Source: Streptomyces sp. AV19 | Lineage (GTDB): Bacteria > Actinomycetota > Actinomycetes > Streptomycetales > Streptomycetaceae | Direction of reading: 5' to 3' | Assembly (NCBI RefSeq): GCF_015999245.1 | Contig: NZ_JAEAMR010000007.1 | Location: 1,159,634 to 1,213,227 of the forward strand | Length of the DNA stretch: 53,594 bases | Shown here: positions 42,701 to 50,120 of the stretch, piece by piece | Position numbering within the stretch: position 1 is the first letter of the stretch | Layout: every line of letters begins with the position of its first letter | The notes under the pieces: generated by a model | What the model was told of the DNA's origin: nothing | Databases searched by the model: none | The model's input: only the letters and a program-made list of their open reading frames with translations | Program-made: the position numbers and the translations under genes

Positions 42701-44137
42701 CCGAAGGTGAAGCTGACGAACTACACGAAGACGGGCACCGCCGACCATGATGTCGCCTGGAACTCCGTGGCGTTCAAGCCGATCAAGGGCAAGTTCGTCC
42801 ACCGCTCCCTGACCGCCGCCGCGATCTTCGACCCCAACCAGGAGCTGAACTCGAACTCCCCGGTGACGGGGCTCGAGACGCCCGTGCGGTCGATGAAGTC
42901 GCTCTACGAGTGGGGCCTGGGGCTCGCCGAGCGGGCCCAGCTGTGGAACAACAACGGCAATGGCGTCGAGGCCTTGGGCCTGAGCTACCACGCGCGTTGC
43001 AAGACGGCGAAGGCCGTGGGCGAGTGCACGGGCCAGAAGACGTACGACGAGGCCGCGAAGTGGGCGAAGGACATCAAGGAAGGCGGCTGGAAGCCGAGGG
43101 AGGACGGCTCCGCCCCCGCGATGTCGATCCCGGTGTGGATGGCCATGGCCAACCGGCGCCCCGACCCGTCCAAGCCCGCCTCCGAGGCCTACAAGGACCC
43201 GAACAGCTACAAGATCAAGTCCGATGTGTCCGTGACGTTCGTGGTCGGCGAGGACGGGAAGATCGTTGACGGCAGCGTGGGGTCGGACTACCGCTCCCGC
43301 GTCGGCAACGCCCACCTCCCCTACTTCGTCACGAAGATCATGAAGGCGATCGAGGCGGACTACGGCATCCTCGCGCCGGACATCGACTACACCACGCAGG
43401 ACGCGCTGGAGTACGGCAACGTCAAGACGTCCCACCCCTACGACGACGGGGACACTCCGGGTCAGGCGTACTTCCCGCACTTCCGTGGCGCACGCCTCGA
43501 CGACGCCAAGCAGTGCGTGGACTTCCGTGCCGTCGGCGGCGGCGTCCACGGTTACCGCGACATGATCAGCCACAAGTCGATCAACGACAATGTCAAGGCG
43601 TGGGTGGACGAGGTCAAGTCGAACACGGAGACCAACGAGGCTGTGAGGCGGTTCGCCGGGGACATCTACTCGATGTTCTTCAAGAACAGCGGGCCCAAAA
43701 ACATGATGGGCTCCATGATCGGCAACGCGCCTCCGATCTGGCAGGACATCTCCGCCGCCTTCTGCGCCGACGGCTCCGTGAAGCCGACGCATCTGCAGAA
43801 GAACGGTGACGCGAAGCCGTCCAATGGCATCGTCTTCCAGTCCTACATGCCCGACCTCTACCTGTACATCGACGACCGCATGACCGACAACCTCGGCCAC
43901 CCGTCGAAGGAGCGGATCAATATCGGTGATTGGAGGAACTTCTCCAACTTGCCCCTGACTGCTCCCAAGGGCAACGCCTTTGCCCTCTGTGGCGTGGCCA
44001 TCCGGAACAGCGGTGGTAACCCATGGGGCGTGGACGCCCCGGTGCCGATCTTCGGTGACGGACCCGGGAACCGGCCGGGCAAGGTGATCCACTGTGATGA
44101 ACCGGAGAAAGAGTTCACCGTCAACCTCACCCAGTGA
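39710..44137 (+). CDS. Very large secreted protein: propeller-like region, transglycosylase-like domain and golvesin-like domain
   Basis: 1475 residues starting at TTG 39710. Signal peptide RAGIAGLAAAAVLAGLIQGSAAYA. Residues ~55-345 have repeated blade-like strands (KVKTQVITVDTAGRTVV, RDLVRIDGKGKTRRL, DRIAFVDRKG), resembling a beta-propeller. Residues ~445-640 look like a lysozyme/transglycosylase fold: IPANVLLGVLAQESNLWQAE with candidate catalytic E530, then DCGYGVGQVTDGM and NVAASMKILADKWNEV. After a Cys-rich segment (~780-850), residues ~870-1030 show a golvesin C-terminal-like beta-sandwich (HFWYTHTRNENN, VYAYIPDTGAQTRHAKYVI, VAWNSVAFKPI). Residues 1040-1475 are unassigned. It probably acts on cell walls outside the cell. 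Codon use is less extreme than in the neighbours. Confidence 0.85.
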   Translation: MKPFRPARAGIAGLAAAAVLAGLIQGSAAYAVPEAPPVDPKSMEAPAGSGRVADPDEHLGKNWDTSKDQAVTAAADAKGLRILTAESGQAYAWKTAAVLSEPGMPADSWIGNQCVMDDSHVAAVYAPRAFTNKPDLMQGGAFTAIVNTETGDVTKLPFTATLAYFDPTCNTTTHTAAFTQYRDMNDMSKVKTQVITVDTAGRTVVRTGELRGQVSSAAPVKDGVVAGLGRDLVRIDGKGKTRRLAKGDSMPFDIRPMAGDRIAFVDRKGTKTAQAKVYSGSGTPRTVATGRLGELELTQGAQGRAFLTGRPKDVKVEGSGVTEIDAPADTDVSSLGRLAVDPVLTPGVRAGLTRIKGGGKGFDKVDEPEAGVRSRSGKAPGTAGGDTTLTVTSTATTTGDKVEQRVTSPQPKLKNGLSPALTGGTQPRRLARAAADSAPVSHDPVDTDRWCSVSRNDMSAQALQPTPNQVEWAVDMAVRGELRGKWLRQGGYRDQAGLGTVDPQGLFPLPSLNGGGHIPANVLLGVLAQESNLWQAESGAIPGQMGSPLAAVDGYYGHSTKDTLLGYWRIKWDKSDCGYGVGQVTDGMRLAGHEKTDKQTGQKVETSLDPKLQKIIAIDYASNVAASMKILADKWNEVHKDGQRITVNNDDPARVENWFTAVWNYNLGFNPRSEASKNGGNWGLGWYNNPANPMYKKGAWDHPFMDVSLSKDNIRDAAHPQYWPYEEKVMGWASWSIDTGFSYDTEGRQDWKGEKGFSSAGFRPAWWVKVDERSRVSPQLDTFCNKNNNCDPKNPVDCPDEACYRQFWWNQENATWKSNCAQSCGNEDIKYKTLRSEPGRGHRLKNGEPVCGTAPAGSDVVTSIPAGTETWSDCGKASSTGSFQFTFYPDMDKQYEAKADLHSIGGGDGGHFWYTHTRNENNLGGDGNRMTIDGEWTAGKTYDLAAVYAYIPDTGAQTRHAKYVISGASGGPYERFVDQNANNGKWVPLGAYKFTSTPKVKLTNYTKTGTADHDVAWNSVAFKPIKGKFVHRSLTAAAIFDPNQELNSNSPVTGLETPVRSMKSLYEWGLGLAERAQLWNNNGNGVEALGLSYHARCKTAKAVGECTGQKTYDEAAKWAKDIKEGGWKPREDGSAPAMSIPVWMAMANRRPDPSKPASEAYKDPNSYKIKSDVSVTFVVGEDGKIVDGSVGSDYRSRVGNAHLPYFVTKIMKAIEADYGILAPDIDYTTQDALEYGNVKTSHPYDDGDTPGQAYFPHFRGARLDDAKQCVDFRAVGGGVHGYRDMISHKSINDNVKAWVDEVKSNTETNEAVRRFAGDIYSMFFKNSGPKNMMGSMIGNAPPIWQDISAAFCADGSVKPTHLQKNGDAKPSNGIVFQSYMPDLYLYIDDRMTDNLGHPSKERINIGDWRNFSNLPLTAPKGNAFALCGVAIRNSGGNPWGVDAPVPIFGDGPGNRPGKVIHCDEPEKEFTVNLTQ

Positions 44138-44170
44138 TCAGGGAGTTCGCCAGGTGATTTAGCATCGTGC

Positions 44171-44218
44171 GAAGGGGGAGGGGGCCAGGTAATGCTGGTC
44201 CGGCCCCCTCCCCTCTTC
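44171..44218 (+). terminator. Terminator of the 1475-aa protein gene
   Basis: GAAG+GGGGAGGGGGCC (to 44186) pairs with GGCCCCCTCCCC+CTTC (44202-44218) across a 15-base loop, with one bulged T at 44214. A 16-bp stem. Confidence 0.75.
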
Positions 44219-44240
44219 GTGCATCAAGGGAGAATTTCTC

Positions 44241-44429
44241 GTGGGTTTCTTTTACGTGGCCTTTCTTGTTTTCTTCCTCTACCTGGCGCTCGCGATCCTG
44301 CTGTGCAAGAAAGTCGCGCGCGTGACAACGGCGAGGACAGGGTGGGCCATGGCCTTCATGTTGGTCGTCCTCCCCGTCGTACTGCTGGTCATCGGCGGGA
44401 TGATCGATGCCGATCGGACCGCGTCCTGA
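44241..44429 (+). CDS. 62-residue membrane protein with two helices
   Basis: Start GTG 44241 behind AGGGAGA. Two hydrophobic helices (FFYVAFLVFFLYLALAILL and AMAFMLVVLPVVLLVIGGM) are joined by a basic loop (CKKVARVTTARTG). I do not recognise the family. It follows the large secreted protein on the same strand, 103 bases away, beyond a hairpin. A role as helper or protection factor for that protein is possible but only inferred from position. Confidence 0.7.
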   Translation: MGFFYVAFLVFFLYLALAILLCKKVARVTTARTGWAMAFMLVVLPVVLLVIGGMIDADRTAS

Positions 44430-44518
44430 CCTGCCCGGCGCCGACGGTCCGGGGTCCATGGGGCGCCGTCTCCTGAGTAAGACCCTTTGGCTGACTCCTC
44501 ATGAGCTGATTCCTCATG

Positions 44519-44562
44519 ACAAGTGCCCCCTGTTCCCCGGAGAGGGAACAGGGGGCACTTGT
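44519..44562. terminator. 19-bp perfect hairpin, terminator of the catalase gene
   Basis: ACAAGTGCCCCCTGTTCCC (44519-44537), loop CGGAGA, GGGAACAGGGGGCACTTGT (44544-44562). It lies 10 bases beyond the catalase stop and also downstream of the plus-strand membrane-protein gene, so it can serve both directions. Confidence 0.8.
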
Positions 44563-44572
44563 GGTTGCGCCG

Positions 44573-46039
44573 TCAGCCCCCGTTCACCCGCCTCGCGATC
44601 CTGTCCCCGACCTCCTTGTCGATGTTGCGCCAGTACTGCAGCGCGCGGTCGAGGACCGGGCGGCTCACGCCGTTGAGCAAGTGGCCCGAGACGTTGTTGA
44701 CCAAACGCTCGCGGGCCGCGTCGTCCAGGACCTTGCGGACCATCGTGCCCGCCTGGCCCCAGTCGTCGTCCTCGCGGTGGAGCCTGGACGCCTCGCGGAC
44801 CATGTCGCCGGAGGCGGGCCAGCCGGCGATCTCGCCGAAGCGGGCGGTGTCGGCCGCCGGGCCGCCGTAGGAGTTGGGGGCGTACGGGCGGGCCGTGTTG
44901 GCCGCCTCGTAGCGCATCGGGCCGTCCTTGGCGTAGGAGTTGACCACCGAGTGCGCCCGGTTGGGCGGCAGCTGGGCGTAGTTGGGGCCGATGCGGTACC
45001 GGTGGGTGTCCGGGTAGGAGAAGAGGCGGCCAAGGAGCATCTTGTCGGGGGACGGGCCGATGCCGGGGACGAGGTTCGACGGCTCGAAGGCGGCCTGTTC
45101 GATGTGGACGAAGAAATCCTCGGGATTGCGGTCCAGGGTCATGCGCCCGACCTCGATGAGCGGGTAGTCGCCGTGCGGCCAGACCTTCGTGAGGTCGAAG
45201 GGGTTGAAGCGGTAGCCGGCCGCGTCGTCGAAGGGCATGATCTGGACCTTGAGGGTCCAGGACGGGGCGTTTCCGCTGTCGATGGCCTGCCAGAGGTCCT
45301 TGCGGTGTACGTCCGGGTCCTCGCCGGCCAGCCGGTCCGCGTCCTCCTGGGTGAGGAAGTCGATGCCCTGGTCGGTGATGAAGTGGTACTTGATCCAGAA
45401 CTTCTCGCCGCCGGCGTTGACCCACAGGTAGGTGTGCGAGCCGTAGCCGTTCATATTGCGCCAGGTCTTCGGGATCCCGCGGTCGCCCATCAGCCAGGTG
45501 ACCATGTGGGCGGACTCGGGGGACAGCGTCCAGAAGTCCCACTGCATGTCGTTGTCGCGCAGCCCGTTGTCGGGGCGGCGCTTCTGGGAGCGGATGAAGT
45601 CCTGGAACTTCTGCGGGTCGCGGACGAAGAAGATCGGCGTGTTGTTGCCGACGAGGTCGTAATTGCCGTGTTCCGTATAGAACTTGACCGCGAAGCCGCG
45701 GGGGTCGCGCCAGGTGTCCGGGGAGCCCTGCTCGCCGGCCACCGTGGAGAAGCGGACGAGCGTCTCGGTGGTCTTCCCCGGCTGGAAGAGCGCGGCCTTG
45801 GTGTACTGGCTGACGTCCTGCGTCACCCGGAAGGTGCCGTAGGCGCCGCCGCCCTTGGCGTGGACCACCCGCTCCGGCACCCGCTCCCGGTTGAACTGGG
45901 CCATCTTCTCGATGAGGTAGTGGTCCTGGAGCAGGATGGGGCCGGAGTCACCGATGGTGAGCGAGTGCTCGTCGCTCTCCACGGGAACGCCCGCGTTGTT
46001 GGTCGTGTACGGAGTGTGCTGCTGCGCCGAGTCGGTCAT
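44573..46039 (-). CDS. Monofunctional haem catalase
   Basis: 488 residues, small-subunit type. Catalytic His at 60 in [15 protein letters not shown], distal Asn in [15 protein letters not shown], and proximal Tyr region [16 protein letters not shown]. It breaks down H2O2 in the cytoplasm and complements the ahpCD system of this window. ATG 46039 follows GGGAGGCG. A perfect 13-bp dyad lies about 100 bases upstream (46138-46150). No catalase regulator gene is adjacent. Confidence 0.96.
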   Translation of the reverse strand: MTDSAQQHTPYTTNNAGVPVESDEHSLTIGDSGPILLQDHYLIEKMAQFNRERVPERVVHAKGGGAYGTFRVTQDVSQYTKAALFQPGKTTETLVRFSTVAGEQGSPDTWRDPRGFAVKFYTEHGNYDLVGNNTPIFFVRDPQKFQDFIRSQKRRPDNGLRDNDMQWDFWTLSPESAHMVTWLMGDRGIPKTWRNMNGYGSHTYLWVNAGGEKFWIKYHFITDQGIDFLTQEDADRLAGEDPDVHRKDLWQAIDSGNAPSWTLKVQIMPFDDAAGYRFNPFDLTKVWPHGDYPLIEVGRMTLDRNPEDFFVHIEQAAFEPSNLVPGIGPSPDKMLLGRLFSYPDTHRYRIGPNYAQLPPNRAHSVVNSYAKDGPMRYEAANTARPYAPNSYGGPAADTARFGEIAGWPASGDMVREASRLHREDDDWGQAGTMVRKVLDDAARERLVNNVSGHLLNGVSRPVLDRALQYWRNIDKEVGDRIARRVNGG

Positions 46040-46137
46040 GGGACGCCTCCCGGAACGGGTGATGGCGAGGGCGTCGTCCGTGCCGCCCTCCACACCGGCC
46101 AGTCAACTCCGTCGACAGCGCGTCGGCAACAGCGCCC

Positions 46138-46150
46138 TGGACACTGTCCA
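46138..46150. promoter_or_regulatory. 13-bp palindrome upstream of the catalase gene
   Basis: TGGACA-C-TGTCCA, perfect dyad in the catalase upstream region. Could be an operator; it does not match the PerR/CatR box pattern I know (TTAGAATnATTCTAA). Confidence 0.4.
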
Positions 46151-46202
46151 AAATTTCATCACGTACCGCCGAACGGGTCGATTGGTCACCCTGAGTGAAC
46201 GA

Positions 46203-48224
46203 TCAGTGAGCACGCGAAGGCAGCGCGAGCTCGAACCACACCACCTTTCCCGTGCTCAGCCGCGTAGCACCCCAGCGCCGGGCCAGCTTGTTCACCAGGT
46301 ACAGCCCGCGACCGCCCTCGTCCGAGGGGCGCGCCTGGCGCAGCCGGGGCAGCTGGGGGACGTCGTCGCCGACCTCGCAGCGCAGCACGTTCGTCCGCAG
46401 GAGGCGCAGCGTGATCGGGCGCTCCGCGTACCGCACCGCATTGGTGATCACCTCGCTGACCAGCAGCTCCACGGCGTCGCTCAGCTCGCCCAGCTCCCAG
46501 CGGTCCAGCGCGCGCCGGGCCAGCCGGCGGGCCTGCCGGGCCGTCTGCGGGCGCGGATCGAGGAACCAGTACGCGACGTCGCTGGGGGCTATGCCCTCGA
46601 AGCGGGCGGCGAGCAGGGCGATGTCGTCGTCCCGGTCGCCCGGGCCGAGCATGCCCAGCACCTCGTCGCACAGCGGCTCCAGCGGCGGCGGGTTGGGGCC
46701 CGTGAGGCGCGCGGTGTCGATGAGGCGCTCGCGGAGTTGCTCTATCCCGGTCCACACGTCCCGGATGCGGGACTCGACCAGGCCGTCGGTGTAGAGGAGC
46801 AGGGTCGCCCCGGCGGGGGCGTCCAGCTCCACGGCCTCGAAGTCGACCCCGCCCACGCCGATCGGGGCGCCCGGCGGCACCCGGAGCACCTCGGCGCGGC
46901 CGCCGCGGTGCAGCATGATCGGCGGCGGATGACCCGCGTTGGCGATCACGATGCGGTGCGAGACCGGGTCGTAGACCGCGTAGAGGCAGGTCGCCATCCG
47001 GTCCGAGCCCAGCCGCTGCGCCTGCTCGTCCAGGTGGTGCAGCACCTCCTGCGGCGGCAGGTCCAGGCCCGCCAGCGTCTGCGCCGTCGTCCGCAGCTGG
47101 CCCATGATCGCGGCGGACGTCATGGAGTGGCCCATCACGTCGCCGACGACCAGCGCGATGCGGTTGCCGGGCAGCGGGATCGCGTCGTACCAGTCGCCGC
47201 CGACCCGGGCGGTCTCCGCGGCCGGCAGGTAGCGGCTGGCCAGCCGTACACCGGTGGGCTGGGGGAGGGAGTCGGGGAGCATGGTGCGCTGGAGCTCGTC
47301 GGCGATGTAGACCTCGCGGCCGTAGAGGACGGCCTTGTCCACGCCGAGGGCGGTGTGCGTCGCCAGCTGCGCCGCGACCAGCAGGTCGTCGCCCTCGAAG
47401 GCCGGCCGGTCGGGCCGGCGTATGAACACCGCCGCCCCGATCACCCGGCGCCGGCCGCGCAGCGGCGCGAGGATCGTGCGCCGCTGCTGCGGTACGGGCC
47501 GGTCCGCGCCGAGCAGCTCGGGCAGGGCCGCCCGCGCGGCCGAGGAGTCCCCGAAGACGGGCCGGACACCCCGCAGCACCTCCGCGAGCGGCCCGCCTAT
47601 GCGCACCTCGCAGCGCTCGGCCGCGGCGTCCGCCAGCTCCAGGCCGAGGCCCGGCTCGCCCGCGGGCGCCGGGACGGCCGGAGCGGCGGCGAGAGGCCCG
47701 GCTCCCCAGGCCGACTCGGGGGTGCTCAGCCCCCGCGCGTACTCCGGCAGCCGGTCGGTGCGGCGCAGCCGCAGCACGACCGGGCCGACCGGGCGCTCGT
47801 CGCCGACCGGCAGCGGGTCGCGCAGATAGACGAGGATCGCGTCGGCGAAGGTCGGGACGGTGGCCCGGCACAGGCCCAGCACGATCTCGTCCAGGTCGAT
47901 GCCGCGGGCGATCCGGCGGGTGGCCGCGCCGACGAAGCGCAGCCGCTCCCCGCCGCCGGTGCCGCCCGTGCCGCCGCCCGCGGGCCGGGGCCCGTCGGCC
48001 GCCGGGTGGGCACGGCCCTCGCCGGCCGCCCCGTCGGGCGGGTCCACCGGCCCGTCGACGCCGCCGGCGCTCATGACGGGCCGCACGGTACGTGCCCCGC
48101 GCGGCAGCGGCAGCGCCTCGTCGGGCTCGTCGCCGGTGCGGGGGCGCGGCGCGCCGGCCGGCGCGGGGGTGGGCCGGACTGCGGCATTCCGCTGTCCTCC
48201 GTGGGAGTCGGTCTGCTCCGTCAC
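46203..48224 (-). CDS. SpoIIE-type PP2C phosphatase with GAF and C-terminal HATPase domains
   Basis: 673 residues, start GTG 48224. A disordered Pro/Gly/Arg N-terminus (~1-90) precedes a GAF-like sensor (~95-290: AATRRIARGIDLDEIVLGLC ... LATHTALGVDKA). The PP2C/SpoIIE domain has VGGDWYDAIPL, GDVMGHSMTSAAIMGQLRT, TLLLYTDGLVESR and DDDIALLAARF (metal aspartates). A C-terminal HATPase_c domain carries SEVITNAVRYAERPI (N-box) and DEGGRGLYLVNKLA. It can in principle both dephosphorylate an anti-anti-sigma factor and phosphorylate one, as in the multi-domain regulators abundant in Streptomyces. No sigma factor or antagonist is encoded next to it. Confidence 0.93.
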   Translation of the reverse strand: MTEQTDSHGGQRNAAVRPTPAPAGAPRPRTGDEPDEALPLPRGARTVRPVMSAGGVDGPVDPPDGAAGEGRAHPAADGPRPAGGGTGGTGGGERLRFVGAATRRIARGIDLDEIVLGLCRATVPTFADAILVYLRDPLPVGDERPVGPVVLRLRRTDRLPEYARGLSTPESAWGAGPLAAAPAVPAPAGEPGLGLELADAAAERCEVRIGGPLAEVLRGVRPVFGDSSAARAALPELLGADRPVPQQRRTILAPLRGRRRVIGAAVFIRRPDRPAFEGDDLLVAAQLATHTALGVDKAVLYGREVYIADELQRTMLPDSLPQPTGVRLASRYLPAAETARVGGDWYDAIPLPGNRIALVVGDVMGHSMTSAAIMGQLRTTAQTLAGLDLPPQEVLHHLDEQAQRLGSDRMATCLYAVYDPVSHRIVIANAGHPPPIMLHRGGRAEVLRVPPGAPIGVGGVDFEAVELDAPAGATLLLYTDGLVESRIRDVWTGIEQLRERLIDTARLTGPNPPPLEPLCDEVLGMLGPGDRDDDIALLAARFEGIAPSDVAYWFLDPRPQTARQARRLARRALDRWELGELSDAVELLVSEVITNAVRYAERPITLRLLRTNVLRCEVGDDVPQLPRLRQARPSDEGGRGLYLVNKLARRWGATRLSTGKVVWFELALPSRAH

Positions 48225-48279
48225 GCGTGGGGTTCCATCCGTCGGGGCCGTAAGCCCGGTCGCACAGGGCGCACCGTGG

Positions 48280-48960
48280 TCAGGCGGCGCGTCGCAGATT
48301 GAGGAAGAGCTGGATCTCGGGCGGTACGTCCGTGCTCAGCGGGGCGTACGCCGGCGAGCTCTCGCCGACGATCTCGAAGCCCGCCGCGCTGACGACCTCC
48401 CGCAACTCGTCGCGCAGGTAACCCGATACCCGGATCGTGTTGCCGAGGAACGGTATCGCATAGTCGTCCACGTCCGCCTCCACCATCGAGAGGGCCATCG
48501 CACCCCCCGGTCTCAGCAGTCCGTGCAGCATCCGCAGCGCGTGCGGGATCTCCGGGCGGGGCAGCATCAGCAGGGCGAAGAACGCGGCGATGCCGTCGAA
48601 GGTGCCCAGCCGGCCGTCCCGCAGGTCCGCCAGATCCGCCAGGTGGAACTCGGCCTCCGGCACATGGCCGCGGGCCAGCTCCAGCATCCCCTCGGAGAGG
48701 TCGACGCCCACGACCGCGTGCCCGGCGTCCACCAGCTGACGGGCGGTCGGCAGACCGGTGCCGCAGCCGACGTCCAGCACCCGCGAACCCGCCGGCAGCG
48801 ACTCCGCCAGCCAGGCGCCGGCGGCCAGTTGGCCGTCCTTGTGCGGGAACGCCTCGTCGTAACGGTCGCCGATGGCGTCGAACGCCTCGGCCTGACCGCT
48901 GCGGTCCGGGCCCGTCAGGGCGTAACCGTCATAGGCCCGCTGCTCGTCGTCACCGCTCAC
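48280..48960 (-). CDS. Class I SAM-dependent methyltransferase
   Basis: 226 residues. Motif I is VLDVGCGTGLPTARQL; later motifs are VGVDLSEGMLELAR and FDGIAAFFALLMLPRPE, then LRPGGAMALSMVEAD. The substrate is unknown; it resembles UbiE/BioC-like small-molecule enzymes. GTG 48960 follows GAGGAGG; upstream in-frame codons to 49080 were rejected. It is the first gene of a minus-strand pair with the phosphatase gene (55-base gap). Confidence 0.9.
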   Translation of the reverse strand: MSGDDEQRAYDGYALTGPDRSGQAEAFDAIGDRYDEAFPHKDGQLAAGAWLAESLPAGSRVLDVGCGTGLPTARQLVDAGHAVVGVDLSEGMLELARGHVPEAEFHLADLADLRDGRLGTFDGIAAFFALLMLPRPEIPHALRMLHGLLRPGGAMALSMVEADVDDYAIPFLGNTIRVSGYLRDELREVVSAAGFEIVGESSPAYAPLSTDVPPEIQLFLNLRRAA

Positions 48961-49145
48961 GGCTGCGCCCTCCTCGCGTAATGCCTTAGTGGCTTTTCCT
49001 CTATGACATGGCGTCAGTTTTCCCGGGGTCTGTGGCGGTGGTGCCGTCACCGTGCCCCTGCCCCCATGCCCGTGCGTCACCGTGCAGTACCACGGAGGAC
49101 GATCCTACGGGCGCCCCGCGGGGCGACGGCAAGCGCTTCCGCCCG

Positions 49146-49829
49146 TCACGCCCGCTGGGGTGCCGGGACGCGTCCCCAGTCGTCGGGGAGCGCCGGCACC
49201 GGCCAGGCCGGGTCGGGCCGCCAGCCCTCCCAGCCGGAGGTGAACGGCGCGCCCCAGGACTCGATGTGCTCGACCGCCGCATGTCCGGCGGCCCGTACCT
49301 CCTCGGCCCGAGCGGCTGACATCAGGCCCACGCGCTGCGCCTGGGCGAACTCGTCCTCGTCCTTCCACTCCCAACGCCGGTCGGGGTAGACGGCGATGTC
49401 GAGGAAGTGGTCCTCGGAATCGACCCCGCCGGCCCAGCGCGCGAGCGGTTCCTCAAGATTCACGTACCAGTTGCGGAACCTCCAGTCGAGGTCCCAGAAG
49501 AGCCAGACCGACCACGGTTCGCCGGGGCGCGCGAGTTTGAGCACGCCGGTGCCGGTCCAGGTGCCGACGGCGGTGGTGCGCGGCTTGGTGTAACGGGTGG
49601 CGAGGGGCTCCTGGTACGGGGGCGTGCCGTCGGCGAGGACGGGGCGTACGCAGGCGGTGCCGGAGGCCAGCCAGACGGCGAGCAGGTCGTCGGTGTCCTG
49701 GACGACGGTCACGGGACGGCAGATGTGGACGCGGTCGGTGGCGTTGGCGCGGTAGCGCCACAGGATGTGGTCCCCGGGGGCCCAGTGCCCGGCGTCGCTC
49801 GCCGATTCCGCTTCCACTTGCGCTGTCAT
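49146..49829 (-). CDS. DUF402 family protein
   Basis: 227 residues. GDHILWRYRAN near the N-terminus, SVWLFWDLDWRFRNWYVNLE (~108-127), DSEDHFLDIAVYPDRRWEWKDEDE and an acidic cluster match DUF402, whose members include nucleoside phosphatases/FAU-1-like proteins with an EExxxD-type metal site. Activity here is inferred only. It is flanked by a large dispersed palindrome on its 5' side. Confidence 0.9.
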   Translation of the reverse strand: MTAQVEAESASDAGHWAPGDHILWRYRANATDRVHICRPVTVVQDTDDLLAVWLASGTACVRPVLADGTPPYQEPLATRYTKPRTTAVGTWTGTGVLKLARPGEPWSVWLFWDLDWRFRNWYVNLEEPLARWAGGVDSEDHFLDIAVYPDRRWEWKDEDEFAQAQRVGLMSAARAEEVRAAGHAAVEHIESWGAPFTSGWEGWRPDPAWPVPALPDDWGRVPAPQRA

Positions 49830-49902
49830 GCGCAGATCTTAGGGGGAGGGGGGTGGGATGTGCCGTGATGTATACCGCATGGGGGTGGGTAGGGGGAGGG
49901 GT

Positions 49903-50107
49903 TGTGCCCCGGCCCCTCCCCCAGAGGGGCACCCCCACTTTCACCGTTTCTCGCGCTCCCGCGCAGGGCAACGCGGCTTCGCCGCGTTCGTCCTCAAGCG
50001 CCGGACGGGCTGAAATCCAGCCCGTCCGGCGCTTGAGGACACCCGCGCGGAGCGCAAAGAAATGGTGAAAGTGGGGGTGCCCCCTCTGGGGGAGGGTCCG
50101 GGGCACA
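49903..50107. repeat. Dispersed palindromic repeat, copy B (about 205 bp, nearly self-complementary)
   Basis: Outer arms 49903-49951 and 50058-50107 are inverted copies with only a few mismatches. The inner core is a perfect 23-bp palindrome with a 5-base loop (49990-50012 and 50018-50040). It lies between the fumarase 3' end and the DUF402 start, both on the minus strand, and probably terminates fumarase transcription. Confidence 0.85.
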
Positions 50108-50120
50108 CCCCCCCGCGGTC

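Noticed and set aside
39665..44092. 1475-codon open frame on the minus strand opposite the giant secreted protein gene
   Set aside because: It mirrors the plus-strand gene almost exactly; its translation is low-complexity Arg/Gly/Val-rich with no domains, an effect of GC-biased third positions.
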